From contig NZ_FNXF01000005.1 of assembly GCF_900108485.1 (NCBI RefSeq), positions 124,001-188,000 of the forward strand: a DNA stretch of 64,000 nt, in the 5' to 3' direction. This DNA is from Rheinheimera pacifica. GTDB taxonomy: Bacteria > Pseudomonadota > Gammaproteobacteria > Enterobacterales > Alteromonadaceae. Below the pieces are notes generated by a model. The model ran no database searches and was not told the origin of the DNA. It was given only the letters and a program-made list of their open reading frames with translations. This document shows, piece after piece, positions 8,428 through 17,400 of this stretch (positions within the stretch are counted from its first letter, which is position 1; the number at the start of each line of letters is the position of its first letter). The translations under genes were made by a program, and so were the position numbers.

Positions 8428-9018
8428 TTAAACCGCATCGGGTACCAGTTGCTTAATTTTTTGTTGTAACGCCGCACAGTCGGCGTTTTTATTTTGCTGC
8501 TGAATGGCTAACGTCAGCTCTCCTACCGTTACACCAAATTTATGCAAGGTACTGCGATTTATCAGGTTCTGCTCGTCTACCAGATAAAGCCAGTCTTTTA
8601 TCTTTACATCCATCGTATCGCCGTCATATGGAATACGCAGTGTATATTCCCAGTACAAGGTGTTCCCCGCCAGTTGCCCGGTGGCGTTACCGATTACATC
8701 ACCGGCAGTACCGCTAATACTGCCATCCGCGTTTTGGTGCAGTTGCCAGTGGCGCTGCTCTGTGCGGCCATCGCTAAAATAAAACAGTTCGTACAAATTG
8801 CCGGTATTTCCCTGCCAACTGCCGCATAATTCTGCGGTAAAACGTACACTCTGCTTACCTTGCCAGTTGTGTAACACGCCCCAGGCCAAGCTTTCCCCCT
8901 GAAAAAACTGATCCAGCTTTAATACTGGTGTCTCATTGCTATACTCGGACACCGACTGACTGCAACCTGCAAGTAGCAGAGCACCGGCAACAGCAGTGGC
9001 TAACAATAATTTGTGCAT
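8428..9018 (-). CDS. DUF3833 family lipoprotein
   Basis: 196 residues, starting MHKLLLATAVAGALLLAGC, a lipoprotein signal with lipobox LAGC. The mature region resembles DUF3833: FFQGESLAWGVLHNWQGK, then repeated beta-strand segments such as GTAGDVIGNATGQLAGN and LYWEYTLRIP, suggesting a lipocalin-like or beta-sandwich envelope protein. I placed the start at the ATG with GGAGG six bases upstream; a GTG four codons earlier overlaps that SD. It is convergent with the DUF4136 gene. Confidence 0.85.
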   Translation of the reverse strand: MHKLLLATAVAGALLLAGCSQSVSEYSNETPVLKLDQFFQGESLAWGVLHNWQGKQSVRFTAELCGSWQGNTGNLYELFYFSDGRTEQRHWQLHQNADGSISGTAGDVIGNATGQLAGNTLYWEYTLRIPYDGDTMDVKIKDWLYLVDEQNLINRSTLHKFGVTVGELTLAIQQQNKNADCAALQQKIKQLVPDAV

Positions 9019-9090
9019 AATTTCCTCCACTAATCGGTCAACTTACGCAGTGCAGCCGCTGCCGGCTCAGAAAAATAAAAAAATTTTTGC

Positions 9091-9114
9091 GAACGACCAA
9101 CTAAATTTGCAGTC
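9091..9114 (+). promoter_or_regulatory. Candidate ECF-type promoter of the sigma operon
   Basis: GAAC (9091-9094) and GTC (9112-9114) are 17 bases apart and follow an A/T run, resembling the GAAC...GTC pattern of ECF sigma promoters. They sit upstream of the sigma gene's GTG start, consistent with autoregulation. Sequence-only inference. Confidence 0.35.
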
Positions 9115-9156
9115 AGCCCGACTTAATAAACAAAACCAGCAGAGAATAACAATATC

Positions 9157-9717
9157 GTGTTTAAACGCAGTGACGAGAGCTTAATTGCCAAAGCGTTAAA
9201 TGGTGATCAACACGCCTGGCAGCAGTTGGTGAACCGGCATCAAAGTGCACTGTTTTACTTTGGCTTACGCTTGCTTGGGTCGCGTGAAGACGCCAATGAC
9301 CTGTTGCAGGATGTATTGATGGTGTTGTGCCGTAATCTGGGCCAGTACCGGGGTGACAGCAGCTTTAAAAGCTGGTTGTTTGGCATTGCCAACTACCGCG
9401 CCATGGACATGCTGCGCCGGCGAAAATACAGCGACAACGATGATGAACTGGCTGAAATGCCCGCCGACGCCCCCGGCTTGCCAGAGCAACTGGCCAGTGA
9501 CCGGCAGCAAAAGCAAGTGCAGCAGCAGTTGCGCAACTTGCCGGCGGAACAACGTCTGGTGTTGGAGCTTAAGTTTTATCAGCAGTTCACTTTTGATGAA
9601 ATTGCCAGCCAGCTGGCGATTTCCAGTAATACCGTAAAATCCCGTTTTTATGCCGCGCTGGATAAATTGCGCCTGCAGTTGGAGGACAATCATGTCGAAC
9701 AATCAGCAAATTTTTGA
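9157..9717 (+). CDS. ECF-type RNA polymerase sigma factor
   Basis: 186 residues. Sigma region 2 spans about 20-90 (VNRHQSALFYFGLRLLGSRE, then QDVLMVLCRNLGQYRG and SWLFGIANYRAMDMLRRRK). Region 4 spans about 128-178 (LPAEQRLVLELKFYQQFTFD, then a helix-turn-helix ending NTVKSRFYAALDKLR). Region 3 is absent, as in ECF factors. Translation begins at a GTG. The gene overlaps the next one by 26 bases; the downstream membrane protein is positioned and shaped like an anti-sigma factor. It probably responds to an envelope signal, but the regulon is not visible. Confidence 0.92.
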   Translation: MFKRSDESLIAKALNGDQHAWQQLVNRHQSALFYFGLRLLGSREDANDLLQDVLMVLCRNLGQYRGDSSFKSWLFGIANYRAMDMLRRRKYSDNDDELAEMPADAPGLPEQLASDRQQKQVQQQLRNLPAEQRLVLELKFYQQFTFDEIASQLAISSNTVKSRFYAALDKLRLQLEDNHVEQSANF

Positions 9718-10336
9718 AGACTGGCTCGACGGTAAAATAACCGCTGAGCAGTGCGCCTTTCAGTTACAACACGACCCTCAGTGGTATGCCCGGCTGCAAA
9801 ACACTCTGGCATTGCAGGCTGACGCCAAAGCACCGCGTTTTGAACCGGTACCGGAGTTTGATAGCAGCGCCTTGTTTGCCAAACAGTGGCAACGGCCAAA
9901 ACTGCAACGTAGCTGGTGGCCACAGCTTAGCCTGGCACTGTCTTGTGCGGCCATGTTAATTAGCCTGTCTCCGGCTAAGTTTCAGCTGCAGGATGGCAGC
10001 CTGACACTTAGCTGGCACAACAGCCAAAGTGAAATTAACAGCGCCGTCAACACTGCACTGCTGGCTTATCAAAAAGAGCAGCAGCAATGGCTGGTGCAGC
10101 AACTGGATACGCAACAACAAAGCACCAACTCGCAGTTGGTACTACTGAAAGATTACTTACAAGATGAACTTAAACGCGACCAGCGCAGCGATATGCTGCA
10201 ACTGGTGGAGTACCTTAACCAGCAACGCCAGGCTGACTGGCAATACTGGCAGGAAAACTATCAACCGATGCAGGCCGGTTACCGTCCTGCCAGCAGTTAC
10301 TATAGCCCAACCAATACCGGAGTGGTAAAACCATGA
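9692..10336 (+). CDS. Putative anti-sigma factor (single-pass membrane protein)
   Basis: 214 residues. A cytoplasmic part of about 73 residues has FEDWLDGKITAEQCAFQLQ at its start. A single membrane helix lies near residues 75-93. The remainder, probably periplasmic, is Gln-rich and likely helical. The usual zinc anti-sigma motif (HxxxCxxC) is missing, so the assignment rests on position and topology. The ATG at 9692 has GGAGGA five bases upstream; the reading frame is open further upstream inside the sigma gene. It overlaps the sigma gene by 26 bases and the next gene by 4. Confidence 0.65.
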   Translation: MSNNQQIFEDWLDGKITAEQCAFQLQHDPQWYARLQNTLALQADAKAPRFEPVPEFDSSALFAKQWQRPKLQRSWWPQLSLALSCAAMLISLSPAKFQLQDGSLTLSWHNSQSEINSAVNTALLAYQKEQQQWLVQQLDTQQQSTNSQLVLLKDYLQDELKRDQRSDMLQLVEYLNQQRQADWQYWQENYQPMQAGYRPASSYYSPTNTGVVKP

Positions 10337-11205
10337 ATGCATTACGCCGTACCCCATTTTATGCCGCAACCGTTGGTGCAGTTTTAGCATTAATGCCGCT
10401 ACATGCCGCCGAAGTTAGCCCGGCACTGAAAAAAAATGCCGATATTCTGCAAACTATTCTGCAAACTGCGTTTAAAGATAACGAAAACAGCCGGTTATCA
10501 TCGCTGCAGTACAGCTATTTAAGTGGCCAGGGCTTATTGTTTCAGGCCAGCAGTGGCGGCCGGCATATTTTTCAATTCAGAAATATGAGCATACCGGCCA
10601 CGCCGGTTGCACCAGTGCCACCATTACCGGGCGGTGAGTTTGAATTTGATAGCATCGATATTGAAAAAATCACAGAAGCTGCAGAAGAGATGGCAGAGCA
10701 AATGCAGGACCAGCACCGGCAAACCTATCGCATAGCGGAAAAACAGCGCGCTATAGAGCGTGAACTGCGTGATGTTGAACGCGACAAACGCGATATCGAG
10801 TTTAATAAAAATCTGACCAAACTGGATAAAGAGCAACAGCAGGAACTGCAAATGCTGCAGCAAAAAACCAAGCTGCTGCAGGAAAAGCTGGCCGAAGTGG
10901 CTAAAGAAGCCGGCATAAGCCGCAAGCAACTGGAAGAGCAGCGGGCAAAACAACTTGCTGAACAACAGCAACAAACCGCCGCCATGGTGAAGACAGTAGG
11001 CGAGAAATTCAGCCAGGTATTGTGTGACTACGGCGCCAGCCTGCGCGATATGCCGGATAACGAATACGTTACCTTGCAGGTAAACAACCGTGGTAGCGAA
11101 GGCCGCTATTACTGGGTGGTAAAAAAAGCCGATATTAACCAGTGTATGACCGGCAAAATTAAAGCAAAAGATTTACTGGCCAAAACCAATAGTTACCAGT
11201 TCTGA
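10333..11205 (+). CDS. Secreted coiled-coil protein of the ECF operon, function unknown
   Basis: 290 residues. A signal peptide ends near AAEV (residues 25-28). A small N-terminal domain (about 30-85) is followed by a Pro-rich linker (PATPVAPVPPLPGG) and a highly charged coiled coil (about 100-215, with an RAIERELRDVERDKRD segment). A C-terminal domain (about 220-290) has two cysteines (LCDYG and INQCM), possibly a disulfide if periplasmic. The start overlaps the preceding gene (ATGA). I do not recognise a named family. It may be a sensor or effector in the sigma pathway, by inference from the operon. Confidence 0.75.
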   Translation: MNALRRTPFYAATVGAVLALMPLHAAEVSPALKKNADILQTILQTAFKDNENSRLSSLQYSYLSGQGLLFQASSGGRHIFQFRNMSIPATPVAPVPPLPGGEFEFDSIDIEKITEAAEEMAEQMQDQHRQTYRIAEKQRAIERELRDVERDKRDIEFNKNLTKLDKEQQQELQMLQQKTKLLQEKLAEVAKEAGISRKQLEEQRAKQLAEQQQQTAAMVKTVGEKFSQVLCDYGASLRDMPDNEYVTLQVNNRGSEGRYYWVVKKADINQCMTGKIKAKDLLAKTNSYQF

Positions 11206-11258
11206 TATTAGAAAGAAAATGACCACCTTAGTGAGAATCGATTTGCCCTAAGCCAACC

Positions 11259-11376
11259 GTTGAAGGCATGGATGCCTGACAAATTCGTCAGGAACGAATT
11301 TGAACTGCTCCGCTGGCCCGCAAGGGTGAATGTCATGGACGACATTCACAATCGAGCCCCCAAGGATGGGTTCACG
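11259..11376. repeat. Intergenic multi-hairpin element A
   Basis: In the 222-base gap between two convergent gene ends there is a run of perfect inverted repeats. These are GGCAT-GG-ATGCC (11265-11276), CCTGAC/GTCAGG (11275-11280 and 11287-11292), AAATTCGT/ACGAATTT (11281-11288 and 11294-11301) and GTGAATGTC/GACATTCAC (11326-11334 and 11341-11349). The second and third cannot form together. It resembles a REP/BIME- or MITE-like dispersed element rather than a simple terminator, since no T-run follows. No ORF, tRNA or transposase is present. Confidence 0.6.
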
Positions 11377-11427
11377 GCGCGTTGGTGTGGGCAAACTGGT
11401 TCGAAACTGCAACTAACTAAAGATGTT

Positions 11428-12057
11428 TCATTTCTGCACTTTCGGCCGCAATAGCTGAAACCGCGTTGCTGCATCTGCGACAAAATAATCGCCCGGGCCA
11501 CCACCGCGTAATACCGGCTCAGCCGCTGCTGTATCGTATAGTCCATCTACCAGCAAATGCCGCGCAATATGCACGCCTACTACTTCGCCAAACACCATCC
11601 AGGTTGTTATTTTGCTGCCATCGGCTGCACTTAACTGCACTATCTGGCTTAGCTTACACTCAAAAGTAACCGGGCTTTGTGCTACATGCGGCACCTTGAT
11701 AATACTGGACGCTTTGGTTGTTAAACCGGCCAGCACAAATTCATCTACCTCAGGTGCAACAGCGGCACTGGTCTGGTTCATCGCCTCTGCTAACGGTTTA
11801 GTTACCAGGTTCCAGCAAAACTCACCGGTTTGCTCAATATTACGCAGTGTATCTTTGTAACTGGTGCTGGCAAAACCAATAATCGGCGGCGTGTAGTTAA
11901 AGGCATTAAAAAAGCTGTAAGGTGCTAAGTTCAGCCGGCCTTCGCTGTCCTGTGATGAAATCCAGCCAATCGGCCTTGGCGCTACCAGCGCATTAAAAGG
12001 GTCGTGCGGCAAGCCATGGCCTTTAGCGGGTTCATAGAAATAGATATTGTCTGACAT
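11428..12057 (-). CDS. Flavin reductase family protein (FMN-binding split barrel)
   Basis: 209 residues. Hallmarks of flavin reductase-like FMN-binding proteins are NALVAPRPIGWISSQDSEGR, LAPYSFFNAFNYTPPIIGFA and the central KDTLRNIEQTGEFCWNLV. Such proteins bind FMN and reduce flavins or act in aromatic or amine oxidation; the substrate here is unknown. Start chosen at the ATG with AGAGGAAAACC just upstream; an ATG-less in-frame extension of six codons has no SD. The neighbouring 2OG oxygenase is divergent, so the two may share a promoter region. Confidence 0.87.
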   Translation of the reverse strand: MSDNIYFYEPAKGHGLPHDPFNALVAPRPIGWISSQDSEGRLNLAPYSFFNAFNYTPPIIGFASTSYKDTLRNIEQTGEFCWNLVTKPLAEAMNQTSAAVAPEVDEFVLAGLTTKASSIIKVPHVAQSPVTFECKLSQIVQLSAADGSKITTWMVFGEVVGVHIARHLLVDGLYDTAAAEPVLRGGGPGDYFVADAATRFQLLRPKVQK

Positions 12058-12164
12058 GGTTTTCCTCTGACACAAACTAACCGGATGCCAAGAGTAACAA
12101 AATCCGCTTTATGGGCGTGGTTTTTTCAGCGACAATAAGCGCAGTTTATCTTCTGAGTATCGCT

Positions 12165-12782
12165 ATGTCCGGTCCGGCTTTGTCCAGTGACGCTATTATT
12201 GAGGCTTTTTATCAGCACGGCTGGGTTTGGCTGCCGAATTTTTTAAGCACTGAATTAAATACCGCACTGGCACATGAAGCCAGACATCAGGCGCAGCTTG
12301 CGCCTGCAGGTATTGGCCGCCAGGGCGGTCATCAGTTAAATCAGCAGATCCGCCGCGATGCCACCCAGTGGTTTGATGGCAGCACAGCGGCGCAGCAGCA
12401 ATATCTGGCACAGATGGCACAGTTACAGCAGCTGTTTAACCGGCGCTGCTTTTTAGGTTTATTTGATTTTGAATGCCATTTTGCCCGTTACCAAAACGGC
12501 GACTATTACCAAAAGCATGTTGATGCTTTTAGTGGCCGCTCAAACCGGGTGCTTACCACGGTAAGTTACTTAAACAGTGTCAGCGCGGGCGGCGAGTTAG
12601 CGCTGTATGATGAGCACGACTGCCTGATTGATAAATTTCTGCCCACTGCCGGCAGCCTGATCTTGTTTGAAAGTGAGCGTTTCCCACATGAAGTACTGCC
12701 AGCTATAGACAGCCGCTACAGCATCGCCGGCTGGTTTCGCAAAAATGCCAGTATTAACGGCGTGCTGGACCCGGCAAATTAA
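12165..12782 (+). CDS. 2OG-Fe(II) oxygenase family protein
   Basis: 205 residues. The double-stranded beta-helix iron site is visible: the HxD pair in QKHVDAF, the distal His in RFPHEVLPA, and the 2-oxoglutarate-binding Arg in RYSIAGWFR. The N-terminus (AFYQHGWVWLPNFLS) matches prolyl-4-hydroxylase-like small oxygenases. Substrate unknown. The start at 12165 gives a typical N-terminus; an in-frame ATG at 12111 would add a hydrophobic leader of doubtful reality. A Cys/His-rich metal protein gene starts 19 bases after its stop. Confidence 0.85.
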   Translation: MSGPALSSDAIIEAFYQHGWVWLPNFLSTELNTALAHEARHQAQLAPAGIGRQGGHQLNQQIRRDATQWFDGSTAAQQQYLAQMAQLQQLFNRRCFLGLFDFECHFARYQNGDYYQKHVDAFSGRSNRVLTTVSYLNSVSAGGELALYDEHDCLIDKFLPTAGSLILFESERFPHEVLPAIDSRYSIAGWFRKNASINGVLDPAN

Positions 12783-12801
12783 AACGCCTATGATAAGCGC
12801 C

Positions 12802-13173
12802 ATGCGCACTGTACTTAGCTATTTGTTATTGCTTACTCTGGCACTATCCGGCCTTAGCGGATCGGTGCAGCAGGCGCATGCCTATACGCTGGCCGATGCA
12901 ATGGTTCAGCATACAGCACCGGCAGCCGAAGCCGACATGCCATGCCATAGCGTACAAACCGCAATACCTGACGACACTAATCACAGTTGCTGTGAGCAAG
13001 CACAACATAAATGCAAAGGTGATTGCTGCACCAAGCACTGCGCTACTGCCGGCGCACTGTTAGCCACCGAGTTATTTCGCTATATCCGCCCTGATAATAC
13101 CGTTGCAAGCCTTTCTGGCAGCCTGCCCCAATGGTTATTTACTGAAGATCCCCCGCCGCCTATAAACGCCTGA
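12802..13173 (+). CDS. Small Cys/His-rich periplasmic protein, probable copper-related
   Basis: About 123 residues starting MRTVLSYLLLLTLALSGLSG, a signal peptide ending near QAHA. The mature protein has a dense cluster of metal ligands: MPCHS, then HSCCEQ and HKCKGDCCTKHC. It resembles small CopL- or DUF2946-like proteins found beside copper exporters. The ATG at 12790 is an alternative start. It lies directly ahead of cusB and cusA. A copper-binding or copper-buffering role is inferred from ligands and neighbours, not shown. Confidence 0.7.
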   Translation: MRTVLSYLLLLTLALSGLSGSVQQAHAYTLADAMVQHTAPAAEADMPCHSVQTAIPDDTNHSCCEQAQHKCKGDCCTKHCATAGALLATELFRYIRPDNTVASLSGSLPQWLFTEDPPPPINA

Positions 13174-13237
13174 ACCGATTAGACCTTGTTAATGCTGTGC
13201 TTTTGCACGCGGGTTGGTATTGTTTCAGGAAAATATT

Positions 13238-14464
13238 ATGTGTACTTTTTATTTTATAACCTTGCTGTTGTTGCAACCGGCTTTTGCCCTATTGGCACAA
13301 GATCATAGTGAACATCTTCATCAGGCTGCTTCGCCTGCGGCGCAGCAGAGCGTATTACCACAAGCAACACCGCTGTATGTCTGTCCGATGCACCCACATA
13401 TTCAGCAAGGCGAAAGCGGTAACTGCCCGATTTGCGGCATGGATTTAGTGCTGCAGCGCCAACAAACTACAGCAGCAGTAGACGTTAACGGTGCTATGCA
13501 GCAAGCGCTGGCGATACGTACCGAAGCTGTAGCACCGCGCACGTTATGGCGCTTTATTGAAAGTTTTGCCCAGGTGCAGTACCCGGAAGATGCTATTCAC
13601 CACAGCCATATCCGCGCCGAAGGCTGGATAGAACAATTGTATGTGCGCAGCCTGGGCCAGCGCGTTAAAGCCGGTGAAAAACTGTTTAGTTACTATGCCC
13701 CGGATTTACTGGTAGCACAGGACGATTATCTGCAGGCGTTGTCTGTCAGTAAACAAAATGGCGAGCGCAGCAGCAGCCTGCTAAAACGTGCCGAAACCCG
13801 CCTAAGGCTGCTTGGCCTTACCGATAACGATATTAGCCAGCTACAACAAAGCCGGCAAAGCCAGTACCAAATAACCGTGTATGCCCATCAGGATGGTGTG
13901 GTAACTGTGCTGAACGTGCGTGATGGTATGTATATCAGCCCCGGCGATACCCTGATGGAGATCACCAGCTTAGCCAAAGTCTGGCTACTGGCCGATGTAC
14001 CTGAAGCGCAGCAAAGCTGGTTGCGTGAAGGTATGAGCGCGGAGGTCGATATTCCATCGCATCAGATAACAGGCATTGAAACCAGGATCGATTTTATTTA
14101 CCCGGCACTGGATGCGCAAAGCCGCAGCAGCAAAGTACGCATGACGGTAGATAACAAACAGCAACTGCTGCAACCCAATATGTTGCTGCCGGTACGTTTG
14201 TATGGCGGGCCGCTGCGTGATGTATTGGCGGTACCGCGTGATGCGGTGTTGTTATCAGGTAACGGAAGCCGGGTTATTGTTAAAGATGGCGATAGCTTCA
14301 GTGTACGGCATATTACTACCGGCAGCAGCGCCCAGGGTTATGTGCAGGTGTTAACCGGCCTACATCAGGGGGAGCAGGTGGTGGTATCCGGCCAGTTTTT
14401 ACTTGATGCCCAGGCCAGTTTAAGCCAGTTGCCACAAAGTACCGCTGGCAGTCATCAGCATTAG
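13238..14464 (+). CDS. cusB: CusB-type RND efflux periplasmic adaptor
   Basis: 408 residues. The membrane-fusion protein links the CusA pump to an outer-membrane channel for Cu(I)/Ag(I) export. A signal peptide (about 1-20) is followed by a heavy-metal-binding domain with YVCPMHPHI and NCPICGMDLV (about 48-75). The lipoyl/barrel-sandwich and helical hairpin regions follow (about 110-260), then the beta-barrel domain (AEVDIPSHQ) and membrane-proximal part. Start chosen at an ATG with CAGGAAAAT upstream. cusA follows after 11 bases. No outer-membrane factor gene is adjacent. Confidence 0.92.
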   Translation: MCTFYFITLLLLQPAFALLAQDHSEHLHQAASPAAQQSVLPQATPLYVCPMHPHIQQGESGNCPICGMDLVLQRQQTTAAVDVNGAMQQALAIRTEAVAPRTLWRFIESFAQVQYPEDAIHHSHIRAEGWIEQLYVRSLGQRVKAGEKLFSYYAPDLLVAQDDYLQALSVSKQNGERSSSLLKRAETRLRLLGLTDNDISQLQQSRQSQYQITVYAHQDGVVTVLNVRDGMYISPGDTLMEITSLAKVWLLADVPEAQQSWLREGMSAEVDIPSHQITGIETRIDFIYPALDAQSRSSKVRMTVDNKQQLLQPNMLLPVRLYGGPLRDVLAVPRDAVLLSGNGSRVIVKDGDSFSVRHITTGSSAQGYVQVLTGLHQGEQVVVSGQFLLDAQASLSQLPQSTAGSHQH

Positions 14465-14475
14465 GAGCAGCGAAC

Positions 14476-17400
14476 ATGATTAAAGCTATTATTCGCTGGT
14501 CGGTACAAAACCCGCTGCTGATTTTGCTAAGCACCTTTGCGCTGGCACTGTTTGGCTATCAGGCCAGCCAGCAACTGAAATTAGATGCCCTGCCGGATTT
14601 ATCCGATGTGCAGGTTATTATAAAAACCAACTACCCGGGCCAGACGCCAGAAACCATAGAGCAGCAAATCAGCTATCCGCTGTCCAGTGCGTTACTGGCC
14701 GTGCCCAAAGCCAAAGCCGTACGTAGCTTCTCCATGCCGAACGACAGCTATCTGTATGTTATTTTTGAAGATGGCACCGACCCCTACTGGGCGCGATCCC
14801 GGGTACTGGAATATCTGCAAACCGTTACTCTGCCCGCAGGTGCCAATGCCACCTTAGGGCCCGATGCCAGCGGTGTTGGCTGGATATTTCAGTATGCTCT
14901 GGTCGATAGAACCGGCCAGCAGTCACTGGAGCAACTCAGCAGCCTGCAGCAGTTTTTCCTTAAACCCGAACTGCAAAGCGTTGGTGGTGTGGCGGAAGTC
15001 GCCAGCATCGGCGGTATGGCAAAAACTTATCAATTGCAAATAGAGCCGCGCCTGATGCGTGCTTATAACGTTACTCTGGCGCAGGTGATTAGTGCTATTA
15101 ACAACCATAATCAGCAGCAGGGCGGCGGCATTATTGAAGTAGCCGAAACTGAACTGCTGGTGCAGGCCGGTGAATATATTCAGTCGCTGGAAAACCTGGC
15201 CGCAGTGCCGCTTGGCGTGCGTAACAGCGCCGATTACCCGCTGACACTAGCTGATGTTGGCACTGTGCAGTTAGTACCGGCAGCACGGCGCGGTATTGCC
15301 GAACTGAACGGCGAAGGTGAAGTGATTGGCGGTATTATTGTGATGCGCCAGGGCGAAAATGCGCTTAGTACCATCAATGCAGTAAAACATAAACTGGCCG
15401 GGCTGAAAAACGGCCTGCCAGAGGGGGTTGAGCTGGTAACGGTGTACGACCGCTCCGAGCTGATTGAAAACACCGTCAGCAATTTAAGCCAGAAACTGCT
15501 GGAAGAAATGGCGGTAGTCGCGTTGGTGTGTCTGGTGTTTTTACTGCATGCCCGCTCTGCGTTAGTTGCGGTAATCAGCTTACCACTGGCTCTGCTGGCC
15601 AGTATTTTGCTGATGCAAAAACTGGGCATTAATGCCAACGTTATGAGCCTGGGTGGTATAGCTATTGCCATTGGCGCTTTGGTAGATGCAGCCATTGTCA
15701 TGGTAGAACACGGCCATAAAAAGCTGGAACAGGCCCGTGCTAACGGTAAAGAGCTGAGCGCTGCAGAGTTTCGCCAGACCATTATCGATGCCTGCCTGGA
15801 TGTCGGCCCGGCGCTGTTTTTCTCTTTGCTGGTGATCACCGTCAGTTTTTTACCGGTGTTTATGCTTGAAGCGCAGGAAGGCCGCCTATTTGCCCCGCTG
15901 GCTTACACTAAAACCTTCGCCATGGCCTCGGCGGCATTGCTGGCAATAACGCTGATCCCGGTGCTAATGCTGTACTTTTTACGCGGTAAGCTGCCCTCAG
16001 AACACAGCAACCCGCTTAGCCGCCTGCTGATTGCGCTTTATACCCCGCTGCTAACATTGTGTCTGCGCTTTCCAAAAGCCTTAGTGCTGCTGTGTTTGCT
16101 GGCACTGGGATCCAGCCTGCTGCCGTGGCAGCGATTATCTACCGAGTTTATGCCAGCCTTTGCTGAAGGCGATCTGCTGTATATGCCCACCACCCTGCCC
16201 GGTATAAGCCCGGCCACGGCGGCAAAGCTGCTGCAGCAAACGGATCGCTTAATAAAAACCGTGCCCGAGGTAGACACCGTGCTGGGTAAAAGTGGCCGCG
16301 CCGATACCGCCACCGATCCGGCTCCGCTGACAATGCTGGAAACCAGCATTAAGTTAAAGCCGCAAAGCCAGTGGCGGCATGGGGTTACGCTTAATGATAT
16401 TATTGCGCAGCTGGACGCCACCGTGCAGGTACCGGGCCTGACTAATGCCTGGTTGCCACCGATAAAAACCCGCATTGATATGTTATCTACTGGCATTCGT
16501 ACCGCAGTGGGGGTGCGTGTCAGCGGGCCGGATCTGGCCACTATTTCACAAACAGCACAACAGTTGGAAAGCCAGATCAGACAACTGCCAGGCAGCCGCT
16601 CGGTATTTGCTGAGCGCGCTGAAGATGGCCTGTATTTACAAATCACACCCGACTTACAGCAGTTGGGCCGCTACGGCCTGACACTCGCCGAGCTGCAGCA
16701 ATATGTCGCCTTTGCTATTGGCGGTGCGCCGGTAGCACAAAGCATTCAGGGCCGCGAGCGCTACGATATAAGCCTGCGCTTCCCCCGTGACAGCCGCAGT
16801 CACCCGGATGATATCCGCCGGTTGCCGCTGCAAACGGCTGACGGCGCCTACCTGCTACTGGAGCAGGTAGCAAAGGTAGAGGTAATACAGGGCCCGGTGA
16901 TGATCCGCGCTGAAAACGCCCGGTTAACCAGCTGGGTGTATATCGATCTGCCAGCAGAAACCCGGCTTGGTACTTATATTGCGCAGTTGCAGCAGCTGCT
17001 GGCTGAGCAGCGCTTTGCACCGCAGGTTAGTGTCAGTATCGGCGGCCAGTATGAATATCTGCAGCGGGTAACACAGCGCCTGCAGCAACTGCTGCCTTTT
17101 ACCTTACTGCTTATTGTGTTGCTGCTGTATTTAACCTTCCGCCGCTTTAGTGATGTGCTGCTGGTGCTAGTTACTTTACCCTTTGCGCTTAGCGGTAGCT
17201 TATGGCTGCTGTATTTGCTCGATTACCAGCTGTCGGTAGCGGTTGCCGTAGGCTTAATTGCCTTAGGTGGCGTGGCGGCCGAATTTGCGGTGGTCATGTT
17301 GCTGTATTTAAAGCGCGCAGTAGAGGAAGTAAAACCACAAAATCAGCAGCAGCTCTGGCAAGCCATTATGCAGGGTGCTGTGCAGCGGGTAAGGCCAAAA

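Noticed and set aside
11388..11427. GGTTCGAA stretch resembling a tRNA T-arm
   Set aside because: The flanking bases do not form a T-stem, and no acceptor, D or anticodon stems can be placed.
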